Positions 33,493-43,115 are shown, counted from the stretch's first letter. The stretch is DNA of 64,000 bases from Yeosuana marina (GCF_011762485.1 NZ_JAAKGI010000037.1:195075-259074), one strand, 5' to 3'. Notes: generated by a model from the letters alone, not told the origin. Program-made: numbers and translations.

Positions 33493-35622
33493 ATGGCAAT
33501 TTTAAATAAAATAAGACAGCGTTCTCTTTTTCTAATAATAATTATAGCTCTTGCACTATTCTCTTTTGTTTTAGGCGGTTTAATTAAAAACGGAAATTCA
33601 CTTTCGGCTAAAGACCAAAACACGGTAGGAACAGTTAATGGTAAGGAAATTACTAGAACAGCTTTTTTAGAAAAGGTGGAAGTGGCACAAAAACAAGCGG
33701 GTGCTAGCGCAACCAATACTCAAATAATGAATAGAGTTTGGGATCAAGAAGTTAGACAAGCGGTGTTGCAAACTCAATTTGATGAACTTGGAATTTCTGT
33801 AGAGAAGGATCAAATGCGAGACTTATTGAAAAAAGCATTAGCTACAACCCCTCAGTTTTTAAATGAAGCTGGTTTGTTTGATGAGAATAAGTTAAATGAA
33901 TACATTATAAACTTAAAAGAAACATCGCCTCAAGCGTATCAAGATTGGATTAATTATGAAGAATCATTAGCCGAAAATGCCTTACAACAAAATTATTTTA
34001 ATTTAGTTAAAGCAGGATTAACCGGCACACTTGAAGAAGGTAAATTCGAGCATCAGTTAGAAGGAAATAAAGTTGATATTAAATTTGTTCAAATTCCATT
34101 CTCATCAATTGCAGATAGTACAATTACTGTAACCAAATCAGATATTTCAAGTTATATTGATAAACATAAAAAACAATATCAAGTTGATGCTTCAAGAGAT
34201 ATCAATTATGTAGAGTTTAAAGAAACAGCTACTGTTGAAGATGAGAACGACATTAAAGCATCTTTAACAAATCTTTTAAAAGATCAAGAGGTTTATAACG
34301 AGACCACTAAAGCAACAGATACCATAACTGGATTCTTAAAAACAAAAAATAACGAAGACTTTGTTAATTCAAATTCAGATATAAAATTTGATAGTCGTTT
34401 TCTGTTTAAATCTTCAATTCCTAAAGCGGTTTCTGATAGTATTTTTAACTTAAGCGTTGGTGAGGTTTATGGACCATACAAAGACAATGGATATTTTAAA
34501 ATTTCTAAGTTAGTAGCGGTAAAACAAGTTCCAGATTCAGCAAAAGTAAGACACATCCTAATTCCATTTGTTGGAGCAAGAGCTGCTGCGCAAGATGTTA
34601 CTAGAACAGATGCAGAAGCAAAACAATTAGCCGATAGTATCTTAGCAGTCGTGAAATCAAATAAATCAAAATTCCCTGACTTGGTAAAAGAATTTTCATC
34701 AGATCAAGGAAGCGTAGATAATGGAGGTCGATATGATTGGCATCCATACAATTCTATGGTTCCTGAGTTTAATGATTTTGAATTTGAAGGAAAGGTAGGA
34801 GATATAGGTGTGGTTAAAACAATTTTTGGTTATCACGTTATCGAGATTGAAGGTCAAAAAGATAAAGAAAAAGCAGTGCAGGTTGCGACTATAGCAAGAA
34901 AGATAGAGCCTTCACAAGCTACTATAGACAAAGTATTTAGAGATGCTTCTAATTTTGAGATTTCGTTAGAAAAGAAAGATTTTCAAGAATTAGCAAAAGA
35001 AAATAAATACACTGTTCGTCCAGTTAATGGTATTAAAGTGTTAGATGAGAATATACCAGGAATTGGAAATCAAAGACCTATTGTAAGATGGGCATTTGAT
35101 GAAGAATCTGAAGTAGGAGACATCAAACGTTTCGATATTCCTTCAGGATATGCTATTGTTCAATTAGCTGCAAAACATAAAGAAGGTTTAATGAGTGTTG
35201 AAGAAGCAACTATAACAGCGATGCCTGCTATTCGAAAAGAAAAGAAAATTCAACTTATTAGAGATAGAGTTACTGCAAAAACTTTAGATGATTTGGCTGC
35301 AGCTGAAAAGACTACGGTTAGAACTGCCTCTGCAATTAATATGATGAACCCTACCATTTCGGGAGCAGGAAGAGAGCCTATGGTTGTTGGAGCTGCTTTT
35401 GGTTTGAAAGAAGGTGAAACATCAAAATTAATTGATGGCAATAATGGAGTTTATATGATCCAAGTTGAAAAAGTAACACCAGCTGTAAAATTAGATAACT
35501 ATCAAGCATTTGCTAATCAAGTAGAAAAGAAGAAAATGAGTGTAGTTAACTCGAAACTTTATAATGCTTTAAAAGAAGCGGCTGATATAGAGGATAATAG
35601 AGTTAAAACAAAAATTGAGTAA
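33493..35622 (+). CDS. PpiD-like membrane-anchored peptidyl-prolyl isomerase foldase
   Basis: 709 residues. It has one N-terminal membrane anchor (about 12-30, LFLIIIIALALFSFVLGGL), then a SurA-N-like helical chaperone region (about 40-190). A parvulin-type rotamase domain lies near residues 350-455 (KVRHILIPF, GSVDNGGRYDWHPYNSMVPEF, IFGYHVIEIEG). A second degenerate rotamase-like part follows to the C-terminus. This is the PpiD architecture, a periplasmic folding factor for outer-membrane and secreted proteins at the Sec exit. Its size is larger than E. coli PpiD (623), as usual in Bacteroidota. It is followed by a bidirectional terminator. Confidence 0.85.
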   Translation: MAILNKIRQRSLFLIIIIALALFSFVLGGLIKNGNSLSAKDQNTVGTVNGKEITRTAFLEKVEVAQKQAGASATNTQIMNRVWDQEVRQAVLQTQFDELGISVEKDQMRDLLKKALATTPQFLNEAGLFDENKLNEYIINLKETSPQAYQDWINYEESLAENALQQNYFNLVKAGLTGTLEEGKFEHQLEGNKVDIKFVQIPFSSIADSTITVTKSDISSYIDKHKKQYQVDASRDINYVEFKETATVEDENDIKASLTNLLKDQEVYNETTKATDTITGFLKTKNNEDFVNSNSDIKFDSRFLFKSSIPKAVSDSIFNLSVGEVYGPYKDNGYFKISKLVAVKQVPDSAKVRHILIPFVGARAAAQDVTRTDAEAKQLADSILAVVKSNKSKFPDLVKEFSSDQGSVDNGGRYDWHPYNSMVPEFNDFEFEGKVGDIGVVKTIFGYHVIEIEGQKDKEKAVQVATIARKIEPSQATIDKVFRDASNFEISLEKKDFQELAKENKYTVRPVNGIKVLDENIPGIGNQRPIVRWAFDEESEVGDIKRFDIPSGYAIVQLAAKHKEGLMSVEEATITAMPAIRKEKKIQLIRDRVTAKTLDDLAAAEKTTVRTASAINMMNPTISGAGREPMVVGAAFGLKEGETSKLIDGNNGVYMIQVEKVTPAVKLDNYQAFANQVEKKKMSVVNSKLYNALKEAADIEDNRVKTKIE

Positions 35623-35642
35623 AGAGAAATCTAGTATATTAT

Positions 35643-35673
35643 AAAAAAGGCCTCGTAAAAACGAGGCTTTTTT
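35643..35673. terminator. Bidirectional terminator between ppiD-like and GHMP kinase genes
   Basis: GCCTCGT (35650-35656) pairs with ACGAGGC (35661-35667) around an AAAA loop, with A-rich and T-rich flanks, so it can end transcripts from both strands. Confidence 0.85.
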
Positions 35674-35686
35674 ATTAGTTTATTTT

Positions 35687-36595
35687 TTATAAAATCATCT
35701 CTTTGTAGGGAATTATTGTATGATAGCCTTTAGCTTCAAAATAGGGCTTAGGATGCTCTTTTGATGTAACCATAATAAAGTCTCCTCCCCAAGCTCCTAA
35801 ACTTTTTATAGAGCCTTTGAAATCACTAAATAACAATTCTTTAATGGGTTTTTGTTTAATTGTTTTTGAAATAATTACTTCGTGACGCTCTATAAGTTCG
35901 TTAAATGTGGTTAACGATTTACAACTAATCATGTTTGATGTGATGTCGCTTATTTCTGAAATTAAGCTCTTAGATTGTCCTTGGTTTGATTTGTACATCG
36001 CGATACCATCCCGACTATTTTGCTTTTTATTAAGATATATATAGTATATGTGTTCTTTGAAAGACGGATTAAAATCAATCAATTTAACAAGAGGTTTGTC
36101 TTCAATTAATTGATAACTTATAGGTTGGTTATGTTGAGCGCAAGCAATATCATAACCACTACCACCAAATGTTTTATTTAGTAGGGTGAAGGCATTTATA
36201 TGTGCCCATGAAGCAATGTTATTTATTAATGTGGATGATGTGCCTAATCCCCAGTTTTTTTCAAAATCTAAACGGGTTGTAATCTTGTAGCCAGAATTTG
36301 AATTTAGAAAATCAGGATTAAGTTGTTTGGCAGCACGTAATATTTGAATAAGTCTTTTAGAGGTTTCATCATTACTAGAAATTTGTGATGAATCTATTTT
36401 ATCTAATTCAAATTCATTTTCAAACCAGACTAATCCACGATTATCAAAACTTGTCCAAATAAACTTTGGTTCACTAATCAATTCTACATGTAACCACTGT
36501 CCAAATTTTGTGGGAACAGCGAGTGATATGGCGCCATCAAGAACCACGTATTCACCTGAAAGTAATAATTTACCGTTACTATAATATTTTTCCAC
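35687..36595 (-). CDS. GYDIA-family GHMP kinase
   Basis: 302 residues. The N-terminal SNGKLLLSGEYVVLDG block (about residues 6-21) is the first GHMP motif. The ATP-binding GLGTSSTLINNIASW block lies near residues 116-130, and a GGSGYDIACAQ segment (about 144-154) gives the family its name. The C-terminal GAWGGDFIMVTS is the third motif. GHMP kinases phosphorylate small alcohols. Because it is 2 bases downstream of HMG-CoA reductase, it is a good candidate for a kinase step of the mevalonate pathway (mevalonate or phosphomevalonate kinase). The exact substrate is not known. Confidence 0.85.
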   Translation of the reverse strand: MEKYYSNGKLLLSGEYVVLDGAISLAVPTKFGQWLHVELISEPKFIWTSFDNRGLVWFENEFELDKIDSSQISSNDETSKRLIQILRAAKQLNPDFLNSNSGYKITTRLDFEKNWGLGTSSTLINNIASWAHINAFTLLNKTFGGSGYDIACAQHNQPISYQLIEDKPLVKLIDFNPSFKEHIYYIYLNKKQNSRDGIAMYKSNQGQSKSLISEISDITSNMISCKSLTTFNELIERHEVIISKTIKQKPIKELLFSDFKGSIKSLGAWGGDFIMVTSKEHPKPYFEAKGYHTIIPYKEMIL

Positions 36596-36597
36596 GT

Positions 36598-37920
36598 TTA
36601 TTTGTTGGCTCTTAAGTTTTTTAATGCCTCTACAACTGCACTATGGCTAACTGTATGGGTTTTAAAATAGTCTATAATGGCTGACTTTTCATGATCATTG
36701 GCACCAAACTGATTAAGAATATTCATGAGATGCATTTTCATATGACCTTTTTGAATACCTGTAGTTGTAAGCGACCGTATCGCAGCAAAATTTTGAGCTA
36801 ATCCAGCAACAGCAACAATTTGCATGAGTTCTTTTGCAGATGGATTATAAAGTAACTCCAAAGCTAATTTAACTAAAGGATGTAAACCAGTAAGTCCACC
36901 AACAGTGCCAAGAGCCAATGGAATTTCCATCCAGAACGTAAAGATGCCATTTTCAATCTTAGCATGGGTTAAGCTGCTGTATGTCCCGTTCTGTGAGGCA
37001 TAAGCATGGATGCCAGCTTCAACTGCTCTAAAATCGTTCCCAGTAGCTAAAACAACAGCATCAATGCCATTCATAATACCTTTATTATGGGTGACGGCAC
37101 GATAAGGTTCTACTTCAGCGATATTGACAGCTTGTATAAATTTTGAGGCGAACTCTTCAGCCGAAATTGTGTTGTCTTCATTTAAATCTTCAACCTTACA
37201 ACTTACTTCGGCCCGGACTAGACAATCCGGTACATAGTTAGATAAGATACTCATCACTATCTGAATGTCCTTTTCTTCTTCAGAAAACGCATCAAAAATC
37301 AAGGCTTCACTTTTAAAAGTTTTGGCAAATTGCTCTAAGCACGAGTTTATAAAATTAGCCCCCATAGCATTAAGGGTTTCAAAAGAAGCATGCAATTGAT
37401 AATAACCTTTAATGTCATTGGTTTTATCTCTTAATTCAATATCTAAAATGCCGCCGCCACGCTGTTCCATGTTTTTAGTAATGGGCTTCGCATCTTTAAA
37501 AAGCAGTGGTTTTAAATAGCTAAAAAAGGATTCCAACGTTTTTTTGTTGCCATGATACATAAAGTGTACCTGACCTATTTTTGTTGTTGAAATAACCTTG
37601 GTTTTAAATCCGCCTCTATCTAACCAAAATTTAGCTGATTTACTAGCTGCCGCCACCACAGAACTTTCCTCAATGGCCATGGGAATGGTATATAGTTTTC
37701 CGTTGATTAAAAAATTTGGAGCAACTCCTAATGGTAAATAATAATTTGAAATTGTATTTTCAATAAACTCATCATGTAGTTGTTGAATTTTTTCATCAAT
37801 ATGCCAGTATTGTTCTAAAATACGTTTAGCTTCGTCGGCATTAGAAAAATAGGTATTGACAATCCAATCTATTTTTTTTGATTTAGAAAGTTTGGAAAAA
37901 CCTGATATTGATTCACTCAT
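36598..37920 (-). CDS. mvaA: Hydroxymethylglutaryl-CoA reductase, class II-like
   Basis: 440 residues. Catalytic blocks include MAIEESSVVAAASKSAKFW (Glu84/Glu85), NKGIMNGIDAVVLATGNDFRAVEAG with a catalytic Lys and Asp, GGTVGG-like nucleotide-binding GTVGGLTGLHP, and the C-terminal SHSAVV with the His near residue 426. This is the bacterial class II form. Enzymes of the class may work in synthesis (mevalonate formation) or breakdown. In an isoprenoid setting with a GHMP kinase, mevalonate formation is the more likely role. It is soluble, with no membrane spans. A -7 box TATCTTTG lies 21 bases upstream. Confidence 0.92.
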   Translation of the reverse strand: MSESISGFSKLSKSKKIDWIVNTYFSNADEAKRILEQYWHIDEKIQQLHDEFIENTISNYYLPLGVAPNFLINGKLYTIPMAIEESSVVAAASKSAKFWLDRGGFKTKVISTTKIGQVHFMYHGNKKTLESFFSYLKPLLFKDAKPITKNMEQRGGGILDIELRDKTNDIKGYYQLHASFETLNAMGANFINSCLEQFAKTFKSEALIFDAFSEEEKDIQIVMSILSNYVPDCLVRAEVSCKVEDLNEDNTISAEEFASKFIQAVNIAEVEPYRAVTHNKGIMNGIDAVVLATGNDFRAVEAGIHAYASQNGTYSSLTHAKIENGIFTFWMEIPLALGTVGGLTGLHPLVKLALELLYNPSAKELMQIVAVAGLAQNFAAIRSLTTTGIQKGHMKMHLMNILNQFGANDHEKSAIIDYFKTHTVSHSAVVEALKNLRANK

Positions 37921-37940
37921 TAAATGGTCATTTTAAAAAA

Positions 37941-37975
37941 CAAAGATACTATAAGTTGTTTTTAAATAAATCAAA
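37941..37975 (-). promoter_or_regulatory. Probable promoter of HMG-CoA reductase gene
   Basis: On the minus strand TATCTTTG (37948-37941) is a full -7 match. The nearest TTTG (37975-37972) is 23 bp upstream, a slightly long spacer. The start codon is at 37920. Confidence 0.5.
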
Positions 37976-38192
37976 TGGGGTTTTATGTTAAAAACAAAAT
38001 ATATTTAACTGTTAATAATTAGTGTTTTTTGCGGTTTTTTTAGTAAACTTGGAAAGTTTTATTAAAACGGCAATGAAATATTGAAATTTGAAAGATTACT
38101 ATAATGTCTTTTTAAAAATTAAAAAAATATAATTAGTCTCGATTGAAATTCCATACTAGATTATAAATCAGCGTATAACCTAAATTTAACTT

Positions 38193-39752
38193 ATGACAAG
38201 CACCGCATTAAAACCACACCAAAAAGAACTTTGGGGTCATCCTATTGGATTATACATTTTATTTTTCACAGAAATGTGGGAGCGCTTTTCGTATTATGGA
38301 ATGCGTGCAATACTCGTTATTTATATGATAGCTAAGGCATCAGATGAAAATGGACCAGGTTTAGGATGGACGAAAGTAGAAGCATTGCAATTGTACGGTT
38401 GGTATGTGATGTTAGTATATGTCATATCAATTCCAGGTGGTATTATAGCTGATAAAATGTTAGGGCAAAAAAAAACAGTATTACTTGGAGCCTTAATTTT
38501 GGTTGCAGGACATGGTACTTTAGCTATTGATGCGCCTTGGGCTTTTTTTACAGGATTAATATTAATAATACTTGGTGTTGGTTGCTTAAAACCAAATATT
38601 TCTACCATGGTTGGAGGCTTGTATAGAAAAGGAGATATACGACGAGATAAAGGATTTAGCATATTTTATATTGGTATTAACTTAGGTTCATTGTTAGCAA
38701 CCTCATTGATAGGTTTAGTGGTTGCAGAATGGGGATGGCATGCTGGATTTGGAATGGCTGGGGTTGCTATGCTTTTTGGTCTTTTAGTTTATTTATATGG
38801 ACAAAAATATATTGTTCATGTTGGTAATAAACCAACGCTACAAGAAAAAGAGGAAGATGTTTCGTTAGTTAAGATTTTTTATAAACTATTTAGCTCTCCT
38901 TTTCAATTAGGTGTTTTTATAATATTGTTGGGATTGTCTATTTATGCAGGTTTTACGTTTGACGGTGTTGACCATTGGGGATATGGGGCATTATTTATCT
39001 TTTTGTCATTCGTAGTCGGGATGTTAATGATGATTTATAAAAGCTTAGAAAGTCAGGTTCAAAAAGACCGTTTTTTAGTTTTGTTACTTTCCTTTTTTAT
39101 AGTTATTGTATTTTGGGGTGCCTTCGAACAAGCTGGAGGGTTAATGAGTATTTATACCGAAACAAAAACAGATAGAATGTTATTTGGATACTTAATTCCA
39201 ACACCAATGTTTCAAGGTTTGAATGCTGGGTTTATTCTATTATTTGCAGTGTGGGTTGCCAATATTTGGGCAAAACGAAAATTAAAAGGAAAAGAAGCAT
39301 CATCACTTTTTAAAATGGCTGTTGGTACTATAATTATGGGACTTGGATTTGTGTTTATGATTTTTGCTGTTAGAGATTATGATGCCCATGGAAAATCTGC
39401 TATGATTTGGTTAGTGTTGGCCTATTTCTTTCACACTATTGGAGAGTTGAGTTCATCGCCAGTTTCATTATCATTTATTACAAAATTAGCTCCCGTAAAA
39501 TACGCATCATTAATGATGGGTGTTTATTTTGCAGCGACAGGTCTCGGAGGAAAAGTTGCTGGAATTTTAGGTGAAAAATCAGCAGTTTTTGGAGATTATG
39601 CTATTTTTGCAGGAATTACAATTTTTACTGTAGCATTTGGCTTACTTGTAATTTCTATTTTAAAACCATTAAAGCGTTTAACCCATGGTGCTGAAGATGA
39701 TGAGCATGAAATGCATGGTGAAAATGAAGGCTTCGAATTAGCAGAAAATTAA
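38193..39752 (+). CDS. POT-family proton-dependent peptide transporter (first copy)
   Basis: 519 residues, about 12-14 membrane spans. The POT signature FFTEMWERFSYYGMRAIL near residues 25-42 contains the ExxERFxYYG motif for proton coupling. GGIIADKMLGQKKTVLLGA is the loop motif between helices 2 and 3, and FYIGINLGSL lies at the helix 5 site. It imports di- and tripeptides with protons. The C-terminal tail is acidic (EDDEHEMHGENEG). It sits 18 bases upstream of a second copy and is probably cotranscribed with it. The promoter region (272 bases upstream) shows no clear TAnnTTTG match. Confidence 0.92.
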   Translation: MTSTALKPHQKELWGHPIGLYILFFTEMWERFSYYGMRAILVIYMIAKASDENGPGLGWTKVEALQLYGWYVMLVYVISIPGGIIADKMLGQKKTVLLGALILVAGHGTLAIDAPWAFFTGLILIILGVGCLKPNISTMVGGLYRKGDIRRDKGFSIFYIGINLGSLLATSLIGLVVAEWGWHAGFGMAGVAMLFGLLVYLYGQKYIVHVGNKPTLQEKEEDVSLVKIFYKLFSSPFQLGVFIILLGLSIYAGFTFDGVDHWGYGALFIFLSFVVGMLMMIYKSLESQVQKDRFLVLLLSFFIVIVFWGAFEQAGGLMSIYTETKTDRMLFGYLIPTPMFQGLNAGFILLFAVWVANIWAKRKLKGKEASSLFKMAVGTIIMGLGFVFMIFAVRDYDAHGKSAMIWLVLAYFFHTIGELSSSPVSLSFITKLAPVKYASLMMGVYFAATGLGGKVAGILGEKSAVFGDYAIFAGITIFTVAFGLLVISILKPLKRLTHGAEDDEHEMHGENEGFELAEN

Positions 39753-39770
39753 TTATAATATTTTAAATAA

Positions 39771-41351
39771 ATGAGTAGTACTATAAAATACAGGTTTGAA
39801 GGTTCAGAAATGAACAATAAATTACTAATGGGGCATCCATCAGGATTGTTTATTTTGTTTTTTACAGAAATGTGGGAACGTTTTTCTTATTATGGAATGC
39901 GGGCCATTTTAGTGCTATTTTTAACGTCTGCATTGATTGATGGTGGATGGGCTTGGTCCAGAGAGGATGCCTTAGGACTTTATGGAACCTATACCATGCT
40001 CGTTTATTTTTCACCTATTTTAGGAGGATTTTTAGCAGATAAATTTTTGGGTTATAGAAGAGCTGTAGCCATTGGTGCATTTATAATGACACTCGGACAT
40101 GCGTCTATGGCTTTAGATACACCTTGGAGTTTGTATTTAGGGATAGGCTTTCTAGTTGCGGGTAATGGTTTGTTTAAGCCAAATATTACTTCAATTATTA
40201 ACGGAGTTTATAAAAATGCCCAAGATAAAAAAGATGGTGCCTTTACTATCTTTTATATGGGCGTAAATGCAGGTGCCTTTTTAGGTATTTTACTTTGCGG
40301 TTATATTGGTGAAACTGTTGGCTGGCATTATGGTTTTGGTTTAGCAGGTGTCTTCATGTTTTTGGGGATGTTACAATTTTGGTTTGCACAAGGTATTTTT
40401 GGAAGAATAGGATTATCTCCTTCAAAAACAATAGAATTTGATGATGCTATTGAAAATCAGGGTAATAAGAATGAAGAGAAGGAAATAGAAGTTCCACATA
40501 AAATACAACGAGATCGCTATATTGTTGTTGCTATTTTAGCATTTTTTACTATTTTTTTCTGGGCGGCTTTTGAACAAGCAGGTGGATCCATGACGATTTT
40601 CGCAAACGACTATACTAACAGATTATTAGAAGGAAACTCCGCTAATATTTTTAGAGTAGCTAACACCTTACTAACGGTTGTGCCGTTACTCATAATAACT
40701 TACGTACTTTGGCAATTATTTTTAATTACATTTAGCAAATATGCGCTATCTAATATATTTTTAGGAACTAGTTTTGTTATTATTTGGGCCATTGTAATTT
40801 GGATGCTTAAAAATCAATTTGCCGAAGTTAAAACAGAAGTTCCAGCTTCATGGTTTTCAATTTTAAATTCATTTTATATTATCGCTTTTGCACCGTTAAT
40901 TTCTAAAATATGGGAAAGTAAATATAATCCTCCTGCAACTGTAAAATTTGGAATAGGATTAATCTTATTAGGGTTTGGTTTTGCGGTATTAGCTTATGGG
41001 TCAACTGGAATTCCCCAAGGAGCTCAAACTGCTTCAGTTAGTATTGTTTGGTTAATACTCGCTTATTTATTGCATACTTTAGGAGAATTATCATTGTCTC
41101 CAGTAGGACTGTCTTATGTTAGTAAATTAGTGCCAGCGACTAAAATTGGTCTGATGTTTGGACTTTGGTATATTGCTGTAGGACTTGGTAATAAAGCAGC
41201 AGGAACAATGGGCGGATTGATTGATAAGATTACAGCAGCATATGATTTGACTACATTCTTTTTAATTTTTACAATTGTTCCGATAGTGGCAGGACTAATT
41301 GTAATAGCCTTAACTCCAATCATGAATAAATTAATGCACGGTGTCCGTTAA
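39771..41351 (+). CDS. POT-family proton-dependent peptide transporter (second copy)
   Basis: 526 residues with the same family features (FFTEMWERFSYYGMRAIL, GGFLADKFLGYRRAVAIGA, FYMGVNAGAF, FFWAAFEQAGGSMTIF). It differs from the first copy in a charged cytoplasmic loop with NQGNKNEEKEIEVPHK near residues 225-245. The annotated start at 39771 gives an extra short N-terminus; an ATG 30 bases later (MNNKLLMGH) would give a shorter form closer to the first copy. The pair likely differs in substrate range. A strong terminator follows. Confidence 0.9.
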   Translation: MSSTIKYRFEGSEMNNKLLMGHPSGLFILFFTEMWERFSYYGMRAILVLFLTSALIDGGWAWSREDALGLYGTYTMLVYFSPILGGFLADKFLGYRRAVAIGAFIMTLGHASMALDTPWSLYLGIGFLVAGNGLFKPNITSIINGVYKNAQDKKDGAFTIFYMGVNAGAFLGILLCGYIGETVGWHYGFGLAGVFMFLGMLQFWFAQGIFGRIGLSPSKTIEFDDAIENQGNKNEEKEIEVPHKIQRDRYIVVAILAFFTIFFWAAFEQAGGSMTIFANDYTNRLLEGNSANIFRVANTLLTVVPLLIITYVLWQLFLITFSKYALSNIFLGTSFVIIWAIVIWMLKNQFAEVKTEVPASWFSILNSFYIIAFAPLISKIWESKYNPPATVKFGIGLILLGFGFAVLAYGSTGIPQGAQTASVSIVWLILAYLLHTLGELSLSPVGLSYVSKLVPATKIGLMFGLWYIAVGLGNKAAGTMGGLIDKITAAYDLTTFFLIFTIVPIVAGLIVIALTPIMNKLMHGVR

Positions 41352-41375
41352 TCGAAAAATAAGTTAAAAAATACT

Positions 41376-41404
41376 CAAAATGCTCCAATCTTGGAGCATT
41401 TTTT
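41376..41404 (+). terminator. Terminator after the POT pair
   Basis: AATGCTCCA and TGGAGCATT form a 9-bp stem with a short loop and a T-run after it (to 41404). It is a classical intrinsic terminator. Confidence 0.85.
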
Positions 41405-41438
41405 GTAAGTTCGGCATCAGTTTTGCAACAAATATGTC

Positions 41439-41987
41439 ATGAAAAAAATATCACTTATATTAGTTTTAACTGTTTTAACATCAGTTACAAGTATTGCTCA
41501 AGAAATTAATTGGGTAAGTTTTGATGAAGCTTTAGCGCTTCAAAAGAAAACTCCAAAAAAAATTATGATGGATGTGCATACCAATTGGTGTGGGCCTTGT
41601 AAAATGCTTGATAAAAATACCTTTCATAATATAGACGTCGTTAATTATGTGAACAAAAATTATTACGCGGTTAAGTTTAATGGAGAAGGTAATGAAACCA
41701 TCAACTACAAAGGTCAAACATTTGCAAACCCTAATTACAATCCAGAACTAGCCAACAAGCGTAATTCTGCGCATCAATTAGCGAGTTATCTTCAAATTAG
41801 CGCGTATCCAACTATTGTGTTTTTTGACGAAAATGGAGATGTTATTGCCCCTATACGTGGATATCAAAAACCAACGCAACTAGAGTTGTTTTTAAAGATG
41901 TTTAAGAATGATGAATATAAGACCTTGGATACACAAGAAAAATATGCCTTATATAGAGCCGAATTTAAACCTGAATTTAAAGAATAG
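41439..41987 (+). CDS. Secreted thioredoxin-like protein (DUF255/thioredoxin_7-type)
   Basis: 182 residues. A signal peptide ends near residue 20 (SIAQ). A thioredoxin fold carries WCGPCK with Cys51 and Cys54 and cis-Pro in AYPTIVFFDENGD near residue 125. An insert between the motif and the cis-Pro (KGQTFANPNYNP...) is typical of the thioredoxin_7 group. The C-terminal helices include GYQKPTQLELFLKMF. It probably reduces disulfides in the periplasm. A damaged second copy of its C-terminal part lies 80 bases downstream, pointing to a former tandem duplication. Confidence 0.85.
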   Translation: MKKISLILVLTVLTSVTSIAQEINWVSFDEALALQKKTPKKIMMDVHTNWCGPCKMLDKNTFHNIDVVNYVNKNYYAVKFNGEGNETINYKGQTFANPNYNPELANKRNSAHQLASYLQISAYPTIVFFDENGDVIAPIRGYQKPTQLELFLKMFKNDEYKTLDTQEKYALYRAEFKPEFKE

Positions 41988-42065
41988 TTGTCAGGTTGAG
42001 GCACTTCGATTGCAACAGCATACAGCATAAATCCAAGTCAAACCTAATTCAATAATCAATAATAA

Positions 42066-42266
42066 AACTGCCCTTTTCACTTGTCTGATGAAAATGGCAA
42101 TTTGAAAACCTCTATTATAGGTTATAAAACACCTCAAAAAATCGAATTATTTTTAAAACTTTTTTGGAAGGATAATTATAAGCAAATGAAAAGTAAAGAT
42201 GATTATGCCTATCACGTCGCTTTTGTTCCTCAATTTAAACAGCAAGAATTAAGGGCTATGTTGTGA
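42066..42266 (+). pseudogene. Remnant of a second thioredoxin-like gene (C-terminal part only)
   Basis: The open frame has no ATG; only TTG at 42081 could start it. Its residues SDENGNLKTSIIGYKTPQKIE match the neighbour's C-terminus (FDENGDVIAPIRGYQKPTQLE) and run to the end with FVPQFK against FKPEFK. The WCxxC half is missing. The first 30 or so bases of the remnant resemble the 3' end of comEC (43125-43161), as described in the findings. The rest of the 316-base gap between 41988 and 42303 holds no other gene that I can see. A TGTCAGGTTGAG block near 41989 looks like a flavobacterial intergenic repeat. Confidence 0.65.
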
Positions 42267-42303
42267 ATTGATTGTGGAATTTTTGTTCTAATTAAGTCAT
42301 GGT

Positions 42304-43023
42304 TTATTTGCATTCTAATTGATTGACATCTGGAAGGAATAACTCCCAATACATGGGAATTCGTCCTTTGGTCAATTTAATCCATTCCTCTTCTTTTTCT
42401 GCCGTAGGTTCTTTATTATTCAAAAAATCTCTAAAAGAATCAACTTTAAAACTTACAAACAAGCTGTCCTTATCTATGCAATTACCAAAATATTTGATAA
42501 TAGTATTTACACTCTCTTGATTATGTTCTCTAACATGATTTTCTCTTATGTCCTTTAATTTAAATACTTTGCCATATAATTCGCCGCGCTCAACAATATT
42601 ATTTTTTTTATCTAAAATAACATACCATGTATTGCCGTAACTATAACTTTTATTAATATCTAGCGCAGAAGAAGTTGTATATTCAACATCATAATCACCT
42701 AAAATGTAATTTCTGTTTTTTGCTATTACTCTGTAAATTCTATGCTTTCCACTTTCAGTTTCACAAGGCAAATAAAGTGTATTTTCATCCACAATCTTAA
42801 CTATCTCTTTTGGGTTTATTGACTTAAGTTTTTTCTTTGAATTTTTAAATGAATAATAGTCTATTTTAAACCTGTTATAAGTTATCCTTTCATTTGGAAA
42901 AATACGAATTTTTTCTCCTTTTTTTGTCAATATATAACTTTCTGTATTTGAAGTCGATCCTTCTTGACTATAACTAAATTTAGAGAAGATAATTAATAAT
43001 ATCAGTAAAATTTTCACTCTCAT
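42304..43023 (-). CDS. Secreted protein of unknown function
   Basis: 239 residues with a signal peptide (FSKFSYSQ, cut near residue 19). The mature part is rich in Lys, Asn and Tyr, with short beta strands (KGEKIRIFPNERITYNRFKIDYYSF, in pieces) and a Glu-rich segment near the C-terminus (PTAEKEEEWIKLTKG). I do not recognise a family. It stands alone between the thioredoxin remnant and comEC and may be lineage specific. No lipobox, repeat or membrane span was found beyond the leader. Confidence 0.6.
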   Translation of the reverse strand: MRVKILLILLIIFSKFSYSQEGSTSNTESYILTKKGEKIRIFPNERITYNRFKIDYYSFKNSKKKLKSINPKEIVKIVDENTLYLPCETESGKHRIYRVIAKNRNYILGDYDVEYTTSSALDINKSYSYGNTWYVILDKKNNIVERGELYGKVFKLKDIRENHVREHNQESVNTIIKYFGNCIDKDSLFVSFKVDSFRDFLNNKEPTAEKEEEWIKLTKGRIPMYWELFLPDVNQLECK

Positions 43024-43115
43024 TTTATTTAATCTATGTTATTTTGTTAAACTAAAGAAAATATTTATTCATTTGTTGCTCAATCAAATTTACATAAAAT
43101 TAAATTAAAACACTT

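Noticed and set aside
33384..33716. Minus-strand open frame of 110 codons.
   Set aside because: It is antisense to the start of the PpiD-like gene and has no recognisable domain.
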